From Nonomuraea indica (GTDB taxonomy: Bacteria; Actinomycetota; Actinomycetes; Streptosporangiales; Streptosporangiaceae), in contig NZ_KZ559479.1 of NCBI RefSeq assembly GCF_002850745.1, positions 36,117 through 100,116 on the forward strand: a DNA stretch of 64,000 bases, written 5' to 3'. Of the stretch, positions 1 through 8,278 are shown in pieces (position 1 is the first letter of the stretch; each line of letters opens with the position of its first letter). Made by a program: the position numbers and the translations under genes. A model generated the notes under the pieces. The model worked only from the letters and a program-made list of their open reading frames with translations, searched no databases and had not been told where the DNA came from.

Positions 1-900
1 CTGACCCGCACCGCGGCCGTGCCACTGATCGGCCTGGCCCTGCTCCACCTGCTCGTCCGGCGCGCCGGATGGCGGCCGCTCGCGGCGATGGCCCTGGCGG
101 GGACGCTCCCGCTGGTCGCGTACGCCGGCTGGTACGCCCAGCACCACGGCAGGTTCGCGCTCAGCGGCTCCGACGGGGTCGCGCTGTGGGCGCGCACCAT
201 GACCTTCGCCGACTGCTCGGTCGTCAAGCCGCCCCCGCAGGAGGCGCGGCTCTGCCCGAACGGCACCGTCGTCGACGCCGCCTCCGAGTACGTCTGGGCA
301 CCCACCGCCTCGCTCAACCGGCTGCCCGGCGGCAGGTTCGCCCACAACGACCTGGCCAGGTCCTTCGCCGTGCGGGTCATCGCGGCCCAGCCGCTCGACT
401 ACCTGGCCGAGGTCGTCAAGGACACCTCCCTCGCCTTCACCTGGGAGCCGGTGCCCCACCCCAGTCGCATGCACCCCACCACGTCGTTCCCGCGCGGCTC
501 CTGGCCGCTGCCCGAGCAGCACGCCCTGGTCGGCGAGGTCCGCCGCGCCTACGACAGCGACATCCGCGGCATGCGCTCGGTCGAGCCGTACGCCTCCCTG
601 CTGGCCGCCTACCCGTACCCGTGGTTCCTGCACGGCACCCTGTTCGGCGTGCTGCTGCTCGCCGGCGGGCTCGGCTCGATCGGCCGCCGCCGCCCGGCGC
701 TGCTGCCGTGGGCGCTGGCGATGTTCCTGCTCGTCGCGCCGGTCGCCGCCCTCGACTTCGACCACCGCTACGTGCTGCCCGCCATCCCGCTCGCCTGCGT
801 CGCCGCCGCCCTGGCACCGGCCGGGACGCGACGCCCGAGGTCCTGCCCGTCCCGGAGTGAGGACGCTCGCTCCGACGTGAGGACGCCCGTCCCGACGTGA
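1..900 (+). CDS. Membrane protein, C-terminal part of a GT39-like glycosyltransferase (5' truncated)
   Basis: The frame is open from base 1, so the N-terminal half lies outside the window. What remains has a hydrophobic segment at the start, a roughly 140-residue polar loop, and two or three hydrophobic helices near the end (around residues 205-225 and 235-270). The ending DHRYVLPAIPLA, an acid-His-Arg-Tyr motif leading into a helix, resembles the C-terminal part of actinobacterial membrane mannosyltransferase-like proteins of the GT39/GT-C type, which use polyprenyl-phosphate sugars. The substrate cannot be read. The last 16 residues or so are translated from a 20-bp tandem array that also supplies the stop codon, so the original C-terminus was probably shorter. 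Confidence 0.65.
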   Translation: MTRTAAVPLIGLALLHLLVRRAGWRPLAAMALAGTLPLVAYAGWYAQHHGRFALSGSDGVALWARTMTFADCSVVKPPPQEARLCPNGTVVDAASEYVWAPTASLNRLPGGRFAHNDLARSFAVRVIAAQPLDYLAEVVKDTSLAFTWEPVPHPSRMHPTTSFPRGSWPLPEQHALVGEVRRAYDSDIRGMRSVEPYASLLAAYPYPWFLHGTLFGVLLLAGGLGSIGRRRPALLPWALAMFLLVAPVAALDFDHRYVLPAIPLACVAAALAPAGTRRPRSCPSRSEDARSDVRTPVPT

Positions 901-996
901 GGACGCCCGTCCCGGCGTGAGGAGGCCCGCGCGGGTGTGAGGAGGCCCGCGCGGGTGTGAGGAGGCCCGCGCGGGTGTGAGGAGGCCCGCGCGTCG
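857..996. repeat. Seven-copy 20-bp tandem array over a gene end
   Basis: Seven consecutive 20-bp units start at 857, 877, 897, 917, 937, 957 and 977. Each begins GTGAGGA. Units 1-3 are of one subtype (ggacgcccgtccc), units 4-7 of another (ggaggcccgcgcggg), and units 4-6 are identical. The stop of the upstream gene (TGA, 898-900) is the TGA of unit 3. Because 20 is not a multiple of 3, any frame entering the array meets a TGA within three units. Confidence 0.95.
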
Positions 997-1106
997 CGAC
1001 TCCGCCCCCGCCCGCGTGCCCGGACGGAAGGCGCCGCCCCCGCCCTCACCCCCCTCCGCGGCCGGCTCTGTGGCCGTCGGGGTCGGTGGGACTGTCCTTC
1101 GCGAGG

Positions 1107-1136
1107 CTGACACCGGCGCCGAATGTTCCGTACTAT
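1107..1136 (+). promoter_or_regulatory. Probable sigma-70 type promoter
   Basis: A -35-like CTGACA (1107-1112), an 18-base spacer and a -10 TACTAT (1131-1136) stand before the next gene. The -10 sits inside an inverted repeat, CCGAAT (1120-1125) and ATTCGG (1134-1139). The predicted transcription start near 1143 lies inside the longest possible reading frame, which begins at 1086, and so favours the GTG start at 1167. Confidence 0.5.
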
Positions 1137-1166
1137 TCGGACATCACGAGCGTTGGGGGCGCCAGG

Positions 1167-2069
1167 GTGCCGGCACAGAGCGTGGGTGTGGTCGTCGATC
1201 CGGGAGTACCGGTGGACGTCGCCGGATCGCTACGCGCGAACGCCCCCCTGCTCGTCCGGATCAGGTCCGGCTGGGTGCCGCCCGCCACGCCGCCGGAACC
1301 GCCGCGGCGCGGCCCGTCCAGCGTCGGACTGCTCGCCGCGACCCCCGTGGTGCTCGCCGTGATGGCCCTGCTGCTCGACTCGCCGGTGGCGCCGGCCGGC
1401 TTCGCCGTGCTGGGCGGCTTCCTCTTCGTCGTCCTCCTCAAGATGACCTCCATGAACGAGCCCGCCGAGCGGGAGCGGCCCCACGCGCGCCGCGTGTACG
1501 AGCAGGCCCGCCTGTACGACGGCCGTTACCTGCTCCCCGAGGACTTCGACCGGGAGGCGGCGGACGCGCTCGGCCGGGCGCAGCGGGCCATCGGCACCGT
1601 GCTGCGCTCCCACGTCAACGCCGAGGGGCTGCTCGACGGGGCCCGCAACGCCGTGCTGCTGCCCGAGCAGGAGTGGGAGATCGCCCGCCTGCTCGCCAAG
1701 CTGTCGGCCCTGCGCGCCGAACACCGCGCGCTGCTCGCCCGCGGCGTCGCACCCGAGGTCGCCGCCGTCGTCCAGCCGCTCGAACGGGCCCTGGCCGACA
1801 GCGAGGCGGCGATCGTCGCCCGCGTGGAGGCGCTGGAACGTTACGCCGCCCACGTCACGGAGGCCGAGCGGGCCTACCACGCCCGCGGCCAGATCGAGGA
1901 ACTGCGCACCCGGCTGCCGCGCTACGAGGAACTGCTGGCCGAGTCGGGCGCCGATTCGCTGTCCGTGCCGGAGATCGAACGCCTCGCGCAGGACGCCGAC
2001 CAGCTCGAACGGCTGCTGAGGCGCAGCGTCAGCTCGGCGCACGAGGCGTTCCGCTATCTCGAGGGCTGA
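1167..2069 (+). CDS. Membrane-anchored coiled-coil protein of unknown function
   Basis: I do not recognise the family. A 300-residue product from GTG 1167 has a short N-terminal part with many Val and Pro, two adjacent hydrophobic helices (about residues 53-92), then about 200 residues rich in Arg, Glu, Ala and Leu, predicted to be long helices or coiled coil on one side of the membrane. An in-frame GTG at 1086 would add 27 residues, but the promoter-like -10 at 1131 lies inside that extension, and GGGG stands a suitable distance before 1167. The gene ends 7 bases from the convergent murG gene. Confidence 0.65.
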   Translation: MPAQSVGVVVDPGVPVDVAGSLRANAPLLVRIRSGWVPPATPPEPPRRGPSSVGLLAATPVVLAVMALLLDSPVAPAGFAVLGGFLFVVLLKMTSMNEPAERERPHARRVYEQARLYDGRYLLPEDFDREAADALGRAQRAIGTVLRSHVNAEGLLDGARNAVLLPEQEWEIARLLAKLSALRAEHRALLARGVAPEVAAVVQPLERALADSEAAIVARVEALERYAAHVTEAERAYHARGQIEELRTRLPRYEELLAESGADSLSVPEIERLAQDADQLERLLRRSVSSAHEAFRYLEG

Positions 2070-2076
2070 CCGCCCG

Positions 2077-3210
2077 TCAGCGGGGCACCGCCGCCGTCTC
2101 CAGCAGCAGGTCGCACAGCGCGTCGGCCGCGTCGAGACGGCCCAGCTTGCGCGCCGCCTCCGCCATGGCCGCCCGCAGCCCAGGATCGGCCAGCAGCGGC
2201 ATCAGCTCCGCCAGCAGCTGCTCGGCCCCCGGGTGCGGCTCCAGCAGCGCCCGGGCCGCTCCCGCCGACACCAGGTAGGAGGCGTTCTTGCGCTGCTCGT
2301 CGCCACCCGTCGGGATCAGCGGCACGAGCACCGACGGCTTGCCGATGGCCGTCAGCTCCGAGACCGTGCCCGCCCCGCTGCGCGAGATCACCACGTCGGC
2401 CGCGGCGAACAGGTCGGCGAGCTCCGGCCCCACGTACGGCACCGGGTGGTAGCGCTCGGCCAGCTCCGGCGGCAGCTGCACGGCCCGCATCTGGTCGATC
2501 CACGCCGGGCCGCACTGGTGCACCACCTGGGCGTGCGGCAGCAGCCGGGGCAGGATCTCCGCGATCAACGTGTTGATCTGCTTGCTGCCCTGGGCGCCGC
2601 CCGTGACGTAGACCAGCGGCACCTCGAACGTCAACCCGAACAGGTCATAGGCCGCGGCCCGGTCGCCGCGCAGCAGCTCGGGCCTGATCGGGTTGCCGGT
2701 CACCACCGCCCTGGCCCGCGCCGACGGCGGCAGGTGCTCCAGCGACGACTCGTGCGACAGCGCGATCCGGGTCGCCAGCCTGGCCAGGATGCGATTGGCC
2801 AACCCCACCACCGTCGTCTGCTCGTGCATGACCAGCGGCCGCCTGATCAGCTTGGCTGCCACCCCGATCGGCACGGCGACGTAGCCGCCGGTCGACAGCA
2901 CCACGTCCGGCAGGTACCGGGCCGCGTGCCCCACCGCCTGCGCCACCCCCACCGGGATGCGGAACAGGTCGGCCAGGTTGGTGCCGAGCTCACGCAGGTT
3001 GGGCCGGCGGCGCAGCTTGCCCGTCGTGATCGCCTTGAACGGGATGCCGTGCTCGGCCGTGATCCTGGCCTCCAGGCCGTTCGCGGTGCCCACCCAGAGC
3101 ACGTCGTGCGGCACCTGACGTCGCTGGACGGCCTGCAGAGTCGTCAGGGCCGGATAGGTGTGACCGCCGGTGCCGCCGCCGGTGATCAACAGTCGCAGGG
3201 TACGAGACAT
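2077..3210 (-). CDS. murG: MurG-type UDP-GlcNAc:lipid I glycosyltransferase (stand-alone paralogue)
   Basis: This 377-residue protein is a full-length GT28/MurG glycosyltransferase. It transfers GlcNAc to undecaprenyl-pyrophosphoryl-MurNAc-pentapeptide at the inner face of the membrane. Visible motifs are the N-terminal glycine loop GGGTGGH (about 11-17), the membrane-side segment with GGYVAVP, the start of the donor domain at VTGGAQGSKQIN, and the donor signature SGAGTVSE followed by GGDEQRKNA. No other division and cell wall (dcw) genes are nearby, so this is probably a second MurG beside one in the dcw cluster. It lies 4 bases behind the FGE gene and is probably co-transcribed with it. Confidence 0.85.
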   Translation of the reverse strand: MSRTLRLLITGGGTGGHTYPALTTLQAVQRRQVPHDVLWVGTANGLEARITAEHGIPFKAITTGKLRRRPNLRELGTNLADLFRIPVGVAQAVGHAARYLPDVVLSTGGYVAVPIGVAAKLIRRPLVMHEQTTVVGLANRILARLATRIALSHESSLEHLPPSARARAVVTGNPIRPELLRGDRAAAYDLFGLTFEVPLVYVTGGAQGSKQINTLIAEILPRLLPHAQVVHQCGPAWIDQMRAVQLPPELAERYHPVPYVGPELADLFAAADVVISRSGAGTVSELTAIGKPSVLVPLIPTGGDEQRKNASYLVSAGAARALLEPHPGAEQLLAELMPLLADPGLRAAMAEAARKLGRLDAADALCDLLLETAAVPR

Positions 3211-3214
3211 GCGA

Positions 3215-4159
3215 TCAGGGTATGGCCGCGCAGCGGAAACCCGTGTGCCCGGTCGCGGAGTCGGGGGTGTTGGACGTGCGCGCCGCCACCCGGTAGCGGT
3301 TGCAGTAGGAGTCGTGGCACAGGTAGGAGCCGCCCCGCATCACCTTCCCGGCTCCCTCGGCCGGGCCCGCCGGGTCCTCGGCGTACCGCTCCCACGTGGT
3401 GCCCCACCAGTCGGCCGTCCACTCCCAGACGTTGCCCACCACGTTGTACAGCCCGTACCCGTTCGGCTGGAACGACTTGACCGGCACGGTCCCCTTGCCC
3501 GGTGCGGTGGGGAACGGGCCCTGCCAGATGTTGCACCGCCGCCGCCCGTTCGGGGCCAGCTCGTCGCCCCACGGGTAGCGCGCCCGCTCCAGGCCGCCGC
3601 GCGCGGCCATCTCCCACTCGGCCTCGGTCGGCAGCCGCTTGCCCGCCCAGGCCGCGTAGGCGGCGGCGTCGTGCCAGGACACGTGCACCACCGGGTGGTT
3701 CTGCCGGTCGCCGACCGACGAGCCGGGGCCCTCCGGGAAGCGCCACGTCGCCCCCGCCACGCCGGCCCACCACGGCGCCCCCGGCACGCCGGCGTCCATG
3801 ACGCCGCCGGTGGCGAACCGCCGGAACACGAACGACCAGCCGATCTGCTCGGCCTGCGTGACGTAGCCGGTCTCCTTGACGAACCTGGCGAACTGGGCGT
3901 TGGTCACGCACGCCGGATCGATGAGGAACGGCCGCAGTCGCACCTCCCGCACCGGGCCCTCGCCGTCGGCGGGGTGCCCGTCGGGGTCGTCGCCGCCCAT
4001 GCGGAACGTGCCGCCGGGCACGCGCACCATCCCACGCGGCGGCTCCCGCCTCGCCCGCGCCGGGCCCGCCGGCGCGGGGGCCGCCGGTAGGGGGCCTGCC
4101 GGTAGTGAGCCCGCCGGCGGTGCGGCGTCCGGCCGGCTCGGCCCACAGCACGCGGTCAA
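3215..4159 (-). CDS. Formylglycine-generating enzyme (SUMF1/FGE)
   Basis: The enzyme oxidises a Cys in CxPxR motifs of sulfatases and related proteins to formylglycine. The 314-residue protein carries the FGE-sulfatase fold throughout: VPGGTFRMG near 45, HPVVHVSWHDA, RLPTEAEWE, NVWEWT and the end GFRC. The catalytic copper-binding pair is present at Cys281 and Cys286 in SYLCHDSYCNRYR, with the spacing of the characterised Streptomyces enzyme, so this is a true FGE and not one of the cysteine-less relatives. The first 40 residues are a Pro/Ala linker. Start TTG 4159 is supported by a GGGGAGGG site 6 bases upstream. No sulfatase gene is in the window. Confidence 0.9.
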   Translation of the reverse strand: MTACCGPSRPDAAPPAGSLPAGPLPAAPAPAGPARARREPPRGMVRVPGGTFRMGGDDPDGHPADGEGPVREVRLRPFLIDPACVTNAQFARFVKETGYVTQAEQIGWSFVFRRFATGGVMDAGVPGAPWWAGVAGATWRFPEGPGSSVGDRQNHPVVHVSWHDAAAYAAWAGKRLPTEAEWEMAARGGLERARYPWGDELAPNGRRRCNIWQGPFPTAPGKGTVPVKSFQPNGYGLYNVVGNVWEWTADWWGTTWERYAEDPAGPAEGAGKVMRGGSYLCHDSYCNRYRVAARTSNTPDSATGHTGFRCAAIP

Positions 4160-4280
4160 CGCTTCCCTCCCCGCTTCGTGACATCTGGAAGGGTAGTGGC
4201 CCAGCGGGACGGGTTCGGCCCGGTTCGCCGGTCAGGTCCCGCTTTCACGGTGCGGGGCGGCGGCCTGTAGCGTCGTCCTC

Positions 4281-5231
4281 ATGCGACTCGGCGTGCTGGA
4301 CATCGGCTCGAACACCGTGCATTTACTGGTGGTCGACGCCCATCGGGGCGCCTGCCCCATCCCCGCCTACTCCCACAAGGAGGAGCTGCGGCTCACCGAG
4401 CACCTCGACGCCGCCAACGAGCTGTCCGCCGAGGGCATCGAGCTGCTGGGCGCGTTCGTCGAGGAGGCGCTGCGGCTGGCCGAGGACAAGGGGGTCGAGG
4501 AGTTCCTCGCCTTCGCCACCTCCGCCGTGCGCGAGGCCGCCAACGGCGATCAGGTGATCACCCAGGTCGACGAGCGCTGCGGCGTGGACATCGAGGTGCT
4601 GTCCGGGCCGGACGAGGCCAGGCTGACGTTCCTGGCGGTGCGGCGCTGGTTCGGCTGGTCGGCCGGCCGGCTGCTGGCCTTCGACATCGGCGGCGGCTCG
4701 CTGGAGATCGCCGCGGGGGTGGACGAGGAGCCCGACGTGGCCGTGTCGCTGCCGCTCGGCGCGGGGCGGCTGACCCGTGACTGGTTCACCGCCGACCCGC
4801 CGCCGGCCGCGGAGGTGCGCGCGCTGCGCAGGCACGTACGCGCCGAGATCGCCCGCACGGTCGGCGGCATCGTCCGCTACGGCGAGGCCACCCGCGCGGT
4901 CGCCACGTCCAAGACGTTCAAGCAGCTCGCCCGGATCGCGGGAGCCGCCCCGTCGGGCGACGGGCCGCACACGCCGCGCTCGCTGTCGCGGCGTGACATG
5001 GCCGACTGGGCCGGCAAGCTCACCACCATGGACGCAGCCACGCGGGCCCAGCTCCCGGGGGTGTCGCCGGGCCGGGCGGCGCAGCTCGCGGCCGGCGCGC
5101 TCGTCGCCGACGCCGTCATGGACCTGTACGAGGTGGACCGGCTGGAGGTCTGCCCGTGGGCGTTGCGCGAGGGGGTCATCCTGCGCCGGCTGGACCTGCT
5201 CCCCGGTCCGGGTGATCTGCCCTCCCGGTGA
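4281..5231 (+). CDS. ppx: Ppx/GppA family phosphatase (exopolyphosphatase)
   Basis: A 316-residue protein of the short actinobacterial Ppx/GppA class (actin-like ATPase fold, as in the two mycobacterial Ppx proteins). It is expected to remove terminal phosphates from polyphosphate or (p)ppGpp. Phosphate-binding loop 1 is DIGSNTVHLLV (6-16) and loop 2 is FDIGGGSLE (about 134-142), with ATSAVREA between. The family's C-terminal HD domain is absent, as in other short forms. It is divergent from the FGE gene with a 121-base spacer. An in-frame ATG at 4281 starts the family's MRLGVLDIGSNT opening. Confidence 0.88.
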   Translation: MRLGVLDIGSNTVHLLVVDAHRGACPIPAYSHKEELRLTEHLDAANELSAEGIELLGAFVEEALRLAEDKGVEEFLAFATSAVREAANGDQVITQVDERCGVDIEVLSGPDEARLTFLAVRRWFGWSAGRLLAFDIGGGSLEIAAGVDEEPDVAVSLPLGAGRLTRDWFTADPPPAAEVRALRRHVRAEIARTVGGIVRYGEATRAVATSKTFKQLARIAGAAPSGDGPHTPRSLSRRDMADWAGKLTTMDAATRAQLPGVSPGRAAQLAAGALVADAVMDLYEVDRLEVCPWALREGVILRRLDLLPGPGDLPSR

Positions 5232-5289
5232 GACGGATCTATCGCCGCGTCAAGGCATAGGCCCGGTCCGGGCGGGAACGTCTGGCCGG

Positions 5290-5487
5290 ATGTTGGAAGC
5301 TCTCGGCGCGCTCGCCTCCCTGGCGATCGCCCTGTCCCTGGTGTTCCTGGCGATGGTGCTCATCGCGGTGGTGTTCCTGCTCGCACTCGCGTGCCTGGCG
5401 GGGGCCACCGCCCGGCACGCGCACGGTCCGGGTCGCGCGGCGTTCGGCCGCTCGGCGCTCCGGACCGTGCTCAGAGGGGTCTCATAA
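5290..5487 (+). CDS. Small single-pass membrane protein
   Basis: A 65-residue ORF with one long hydrophobic helix (about residues 5-36, Leu/Ala/Val rich) followed by a basic tail (TARHAHGPGR, RSALRTVLRG). It starts 58 bases behind ppx and ends overlapping the convergent anti-sigma factor gene by 6 bases. The ribosome binding site is weak. Codon use matches the neighbours. No function can be assigned. Confidence 0.5.
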   Translation: MLEALGALASLAIALSLVFLAMVLIAVVFLLALACLAGATARHAHGPGRAAFGRSALRTVLRGVS

Positions 5488-5967
5488 CGTCCTGCCCGGA
5501 CGCCGGCCCGTCGCCCCGGCGGGCTGGGCGGTCTCGCCGTGCCCCATGAACGGCGAGGCCGCCGCCCCGGGCGTGAAGCGCAGCCGCTTCTCCAGGCACA
5601 CCACCGCCCCGTGCTCCGCCCTGTTGGTGAACCGGATGTCGTCGGCGAGTGCCCGCATGATCTGGATGCCCCGGCCGTGCTCGGCGTTCGGCGGGGCCTC
5701 GCCCACCAGCCGGGCGTCGAAGCCGTTCCCCGTGTCGACCACCTTGATCACGCACAGGTCGTCGTGCACCCCCGCGCTCACCGTGTACTCGTCGCTGGGT
5801 CCGGCGTGCCTGATCACGTTGGAGCACGCCTCGCTCAGCATGAGCTCGATGTCGTCGCGGATCTGCTCCTCGACGCCGAGGGTGTCGAGAGCCGACTCGA
5901 GGATCTGCCTGATCAGCGGGACGCTCGCCGCATCCCTGGGCAGTCGGAGCGCTATGGTCGCCTCCAC
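5482..5967 (-). CDS. Anti-sigma regulatory factor, RsbW/SpoIIAB-like ATP-binding protein
   Basis: A 161-residue protein with a single GHKL (HATPase_c_2) domain: N-box EACSNVIRHA near residue 47, G1 box VDTGNGFD near 76, and G2 HGRGIQIM near 97. Proteins of this type are serine kinases that bind sigma factors and are countered by STAS antagonists. The last 30 residues are Pro/Arg rich and outside the fold. Start GTG 5967 has AGGAG 7 bases ahead. A STAS antagonist lies at 8394-8714 and a sigma factor at 59420-60835, but partnership is only a guess. Confidence 0.8.
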   Translation of the reverse strand: MEATIALRLPRDAASVPLIRQILESALDTLGVEEQIRDDIELMLSEACSNVIRHAGPSDEYTVSAGVHDDLCVIKVVDTGNGFDARLVGEAPPNAEHGRGIQIMRALADDIRFTNRAEHGAVVCLEKRLRFTPGAAASPFMGHGETAQPAGATGRRPGRTL

Positions 5968-6052
5968 CTGCTTCTCCTCCCGTTCGGATGCGTGACAGCC
6001 CCATGCCCGGGATCGATCGTCCCAATCGCCGCCGGGGTTCCACGAGTGCGAT

Positions 6053-6616
6053 CTAGGGTTCCACGAGCCTGAGCGCCACCTCCAGGGCCGCCTCGTTCAT
6101 CTCCTCCTCCGGCACCGTCTCGCTGTGCATCACCCACTTGCCCGCGTGCAGCGCGAACAGCGACATCGACCGGCTCAGCTTGACGGCCGGCGGGTCGTCC
6201 GGCTCGCTCAGCTCGGTGGTGATCTCGAGCAGCGCCTCGCGGATCCGGATGAACTCGGGGTTGGCGCGCAGCGCCGTCTGGTTGCGCTCCAGGAAGCGCG
6301 TGATCTGCAGGTAGCGGCGTTCGCGCAGCATCCGGGCGTAGCGCACCACCAGCTCCCGCCGCGTCTCCGGCGTCCTCGGCTGCGACCTGAACCAGGCCAG
6401 GAGCTTCTCGATCTCCTGCATGCGCATGTCGACGAGGCTCGTGACGATGTCGTCCTTGGTCCTGAAGTGGTAGTACAGCGCGGCCTTGGTCACGCCGAGC
6501 TCCTCGGCGATCTCGCGCAACGACGTCGCCTCGTAGCCCTGCTCCGTGAAGAGCCTGAGCGCGATGTCCTGGATACGGGTCCGGGTGTCTTCTGGCAAGG
6601 TGCCCTGTCTCCCCAA
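6053..6616 (-). CDS. TetR family repressor of the adjacent efflux gene
   Basis: 187 residues. The N-terminal TetR DNA-binding domain is clear: RIQDIALRLFTEQGYEATSL, then the helix-turn-helix LREIAEELGVTKAALYYHFRTKDD. The remaining 130 residues would be the ligand-binding and dimer part. It is divergent from the MFS transporter with a 90-base gap holding two related operator-like sequences, one of which begins 8 bases upstream of the TTG start. This is the classic arrangement for a drug-responsive repressor controlling itself and an exporter. Confidence 0.87.
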   Translation of the reverse strand: MGRQGTLPEDTRTRIQDIALRLFTEQGYEATSLREIAEELGVTKAALYYHFRTKDDIVTSLVDMRMQEIEKLLAWFRSQPRTPETRRELVVRYARMLRERRYLQITRFLERNQTALRANPEFIRIREALLEITTELSEPDDPPAVKLSRSMSLFALHAGKWVMHSETVPEEEMNEAALEVALRLVEP

Positions 6617-6623
6617 TCGATCA

Positions 6624-6645
6624 GCTTGACGGCCGGCTAGTAAGT
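6624..6645. promoter_or_regulatory. Operator 1 of the TetR/MFS intergenic region
   Basis: gcttgacggccggctagtaa (first 20 of 22 bases) matches the second site at 6661-6682 without gaps: over the 19-base core TTGnCGGnCGGCnAGTAAG, 16 positions are identical. It lies directly in front of the repressor gene. A TetR dimer site is inferred. Confidence 0.55.
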
Positions 6646-6660
6646 ATCTACCTTAGACCC

Positions 6661-6682
6661 GCTTGCCGGTCGGCAAGTAAGG
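6661..6682. promoter_or_regulatory. Operator 2 of the TetR/MFS intergenic region, palindromic
   Basis: Bases 6662-6677 read CTTGCCG-GT-CGGCAAG, two perfect 7-base arms around a 2-base centre, the form expected for a TetR-family dimer site. The start of the transporter gene is 25 bases further on. It lies 37 bases (centre to centre) from operator 1. Confidence 0.65.
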
Positions 6683-6706
6683 ACACGTCGATACACGGGG
6701 GGTTCC

Positions 6707-8278
6707 ATGTCGGAAGCGGGAGGACGCCGCCGTGAGGTGATGGTCGTGCTGCCCGGACTGATGCTGGCGATGATCCTGGCCATGCTCGACAACATGGTGG
6801 TGGGCACGGCGATGCCCCGCATCGTGGGCGAGCTCGGCGGGCTGTCGCAGCTGTCCTGGGTCGTCACCGCCTACGTCCTCGGCACGACCGTCTCCACCCC
6901 CCTGTGGGGCAAGATCGGAGACCTCTACGGCCGCAAGACCGTCTTCATGGTCTCCGTCGTCATCTTCATGGCCGGCTCCGCCCTGTGCGGCATGTCCGGC
7001 TCGGCCGTGCTCGGCGGCGCCGAGAACGGCATGGCCCAGCTCATCGGCTTCCGCGCGCTCCAGGGCCTCGGTGCGGGCGGCCTGATCGTGAATGTCATGG
7101 CGATCATCGGCGACCTCGTCCCGCCCCGCGAGCGCGGCCAGTACCAGGGCCTCATGGCGGGCACCATGTCCCTCGCCATGATCGCGGGGCCGCTCGTCGG
7201 CGGCTTCATCACCGACCATCTCGACTGGCGCTGGGCGTTCTACGTGAACCTGCCCATCGGCGCCGTCGCCCTGGTCCTGCTGGCCGTCAAGCTGAAGCTG
7301 CCCCGCCACGACCGCGGCCGGGTACGCATCGACTGGCCCGGCGCGATCCTGCTGTCGGTCAGCATCACCGCCATGGTGCTCGTGACCACCTGGGGCGGCA
7401 CCGACTACGCCTGGGGCTCCTGGCAGATCCTCTCCCTGGTGGCCGCCGCGGTCGTCACCCTGGCGGCCTTCCTGTACGTCGAGCGCGGCGCGGCGGAGCC
7501 GATCATGCCGCTCCAGCTCTTCCGCAACCGCAACTTCACCCTCATCTCCGCCATCGGCTTCCTGCTCGGCTTCGCCATGTTCGGCGCGATCAACTTCCTG
7601 CCGCTGTTCCAGCAGACCGTCCAGGGCGCCTCGGCCACCGACTCGGGGCTGCTCCTGCTGCCCATGATGGGCGCGGCCATGGTGGTCTCCCTGTTCGTCG
7701 GCCGGGCCATCACCACGACCGGCCGCTACCGGGTCTACCCGGTGATCGGCGGCGTCGTCATGGTCGCCGGCATGTGGCTGCTGTCGACGATGGGCGTCGG
7801 CACGCCGAGCTGGCAGACCGGCCTCTACATCGCCGTCCTCGGCTCCGGCATGGGCTTCCTCATGCAGACCACCCTGCTGATCGCGCAGAACAGCGTCGAG
7901 CAGAAGGACCTCGGCGTCGCCAGCAGCACGGCCACGTTCTTCCGGTCCATCGGCGGCTCGTTCGGCGTGTCCCTGTTCGGCGCGGTGTTCAACCACGGCT
8001 TCGCCGACCGGCTCACCGAACGGCTCGGCGCGCAGGCCGCCGAGCGCCTCGTGCGGGGCGGCGGCCGGATGGACCCCGCCACGCTGGCCGCCATGCCGCC
8101 GCAGGGACGGGCCGGGATCGTGGAGTCGCTGGCCACGTCCATCTCCACGGTCTTCTGGTGGGCGGTCCCGTTCGCCGTGGCGGTGCCGGTGCTGGCCGTG
8201 TTCGTCAAGGAGATCCCGCTGCGCGGCTCCGCGCCCGAGCAGAACCCGGGCAAGCAGCCGGTCGGCCCGCCCGCCTGA
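6707..8278 (+). CDS. MFS drug exporter, DHA2 (14-helix, EmrB/QacA) family
   Basis: A 523-residue integral membrane antiporter with about 14 hydrophobic helices. Signature sequences are MLDNMVVGTAMPRI in helix 1 (the D and P of the DHA motif), WGKIGDLYGRKTVF (motif A, loop 2-3), FRALQGLGAGGL in helix 4, and GPLVGGFITDHLDWRWAFYVNLPIG (motif C and after) in helix 5. It probably expels hydrophobic drugs with proton exchange. Its partner is the divergent TetR repressor. Ribosome site GGGGGG before ATG. The end of the gene runs into degenerate repeats containing CCTGA. Confidence 0.92.
   Translation: MSEAGGRRREVMVVLPGLMLAMILAMLDNMVVGTAMPRIVGELGGLSQLSWVVTAYVLGTTVSTPLWGKIGDLYGRKTVFMVSVVIFMAGSALCGMSGSAVLGGAENGMAQLIGFRALQGLGAGGLIVNVMAIIGDLVPPRERGQYQGLMAGTMSLAMIAGPLVGGFITDHLDWRWAFYVNLPIGAVALVLLAVKLKLPRHDRGRVRIDWPGAILLSVSITAMVLVTTWGGTDYAWGSWQILSLVAAAVVTLAAFLYVERGAAEPIMPLQLFRNRNFTLISAIGFLLGFAMFGAINFLPLFQQTVQGASATDSGLLLLPMMGAAMVVSLFVGRAITTTGRYRVYPVIGGVVMVAGMWLLSTMGVGTPSWQTGLYIAVLGSGMGFLMQTTLLIAQNSVEQKDLGVASSTATFFRSIGGSFGVSLFGAVFNHGFADRLTERLGAQAAERLVRGGGRMDPATLAAMPPQGRAGIVESLATSISTVFWWAVPFAVAVPVLAVFVKEIPLRGSAPEQNPGKQPVGPPA

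Noticed and set aside
5270..5295. A SigE/SigH-like GGGAAC ahead of the 65-residue membrane protein
   Set aside because: The matching GTT lies only about 12 bases away, too near for that promoter class.
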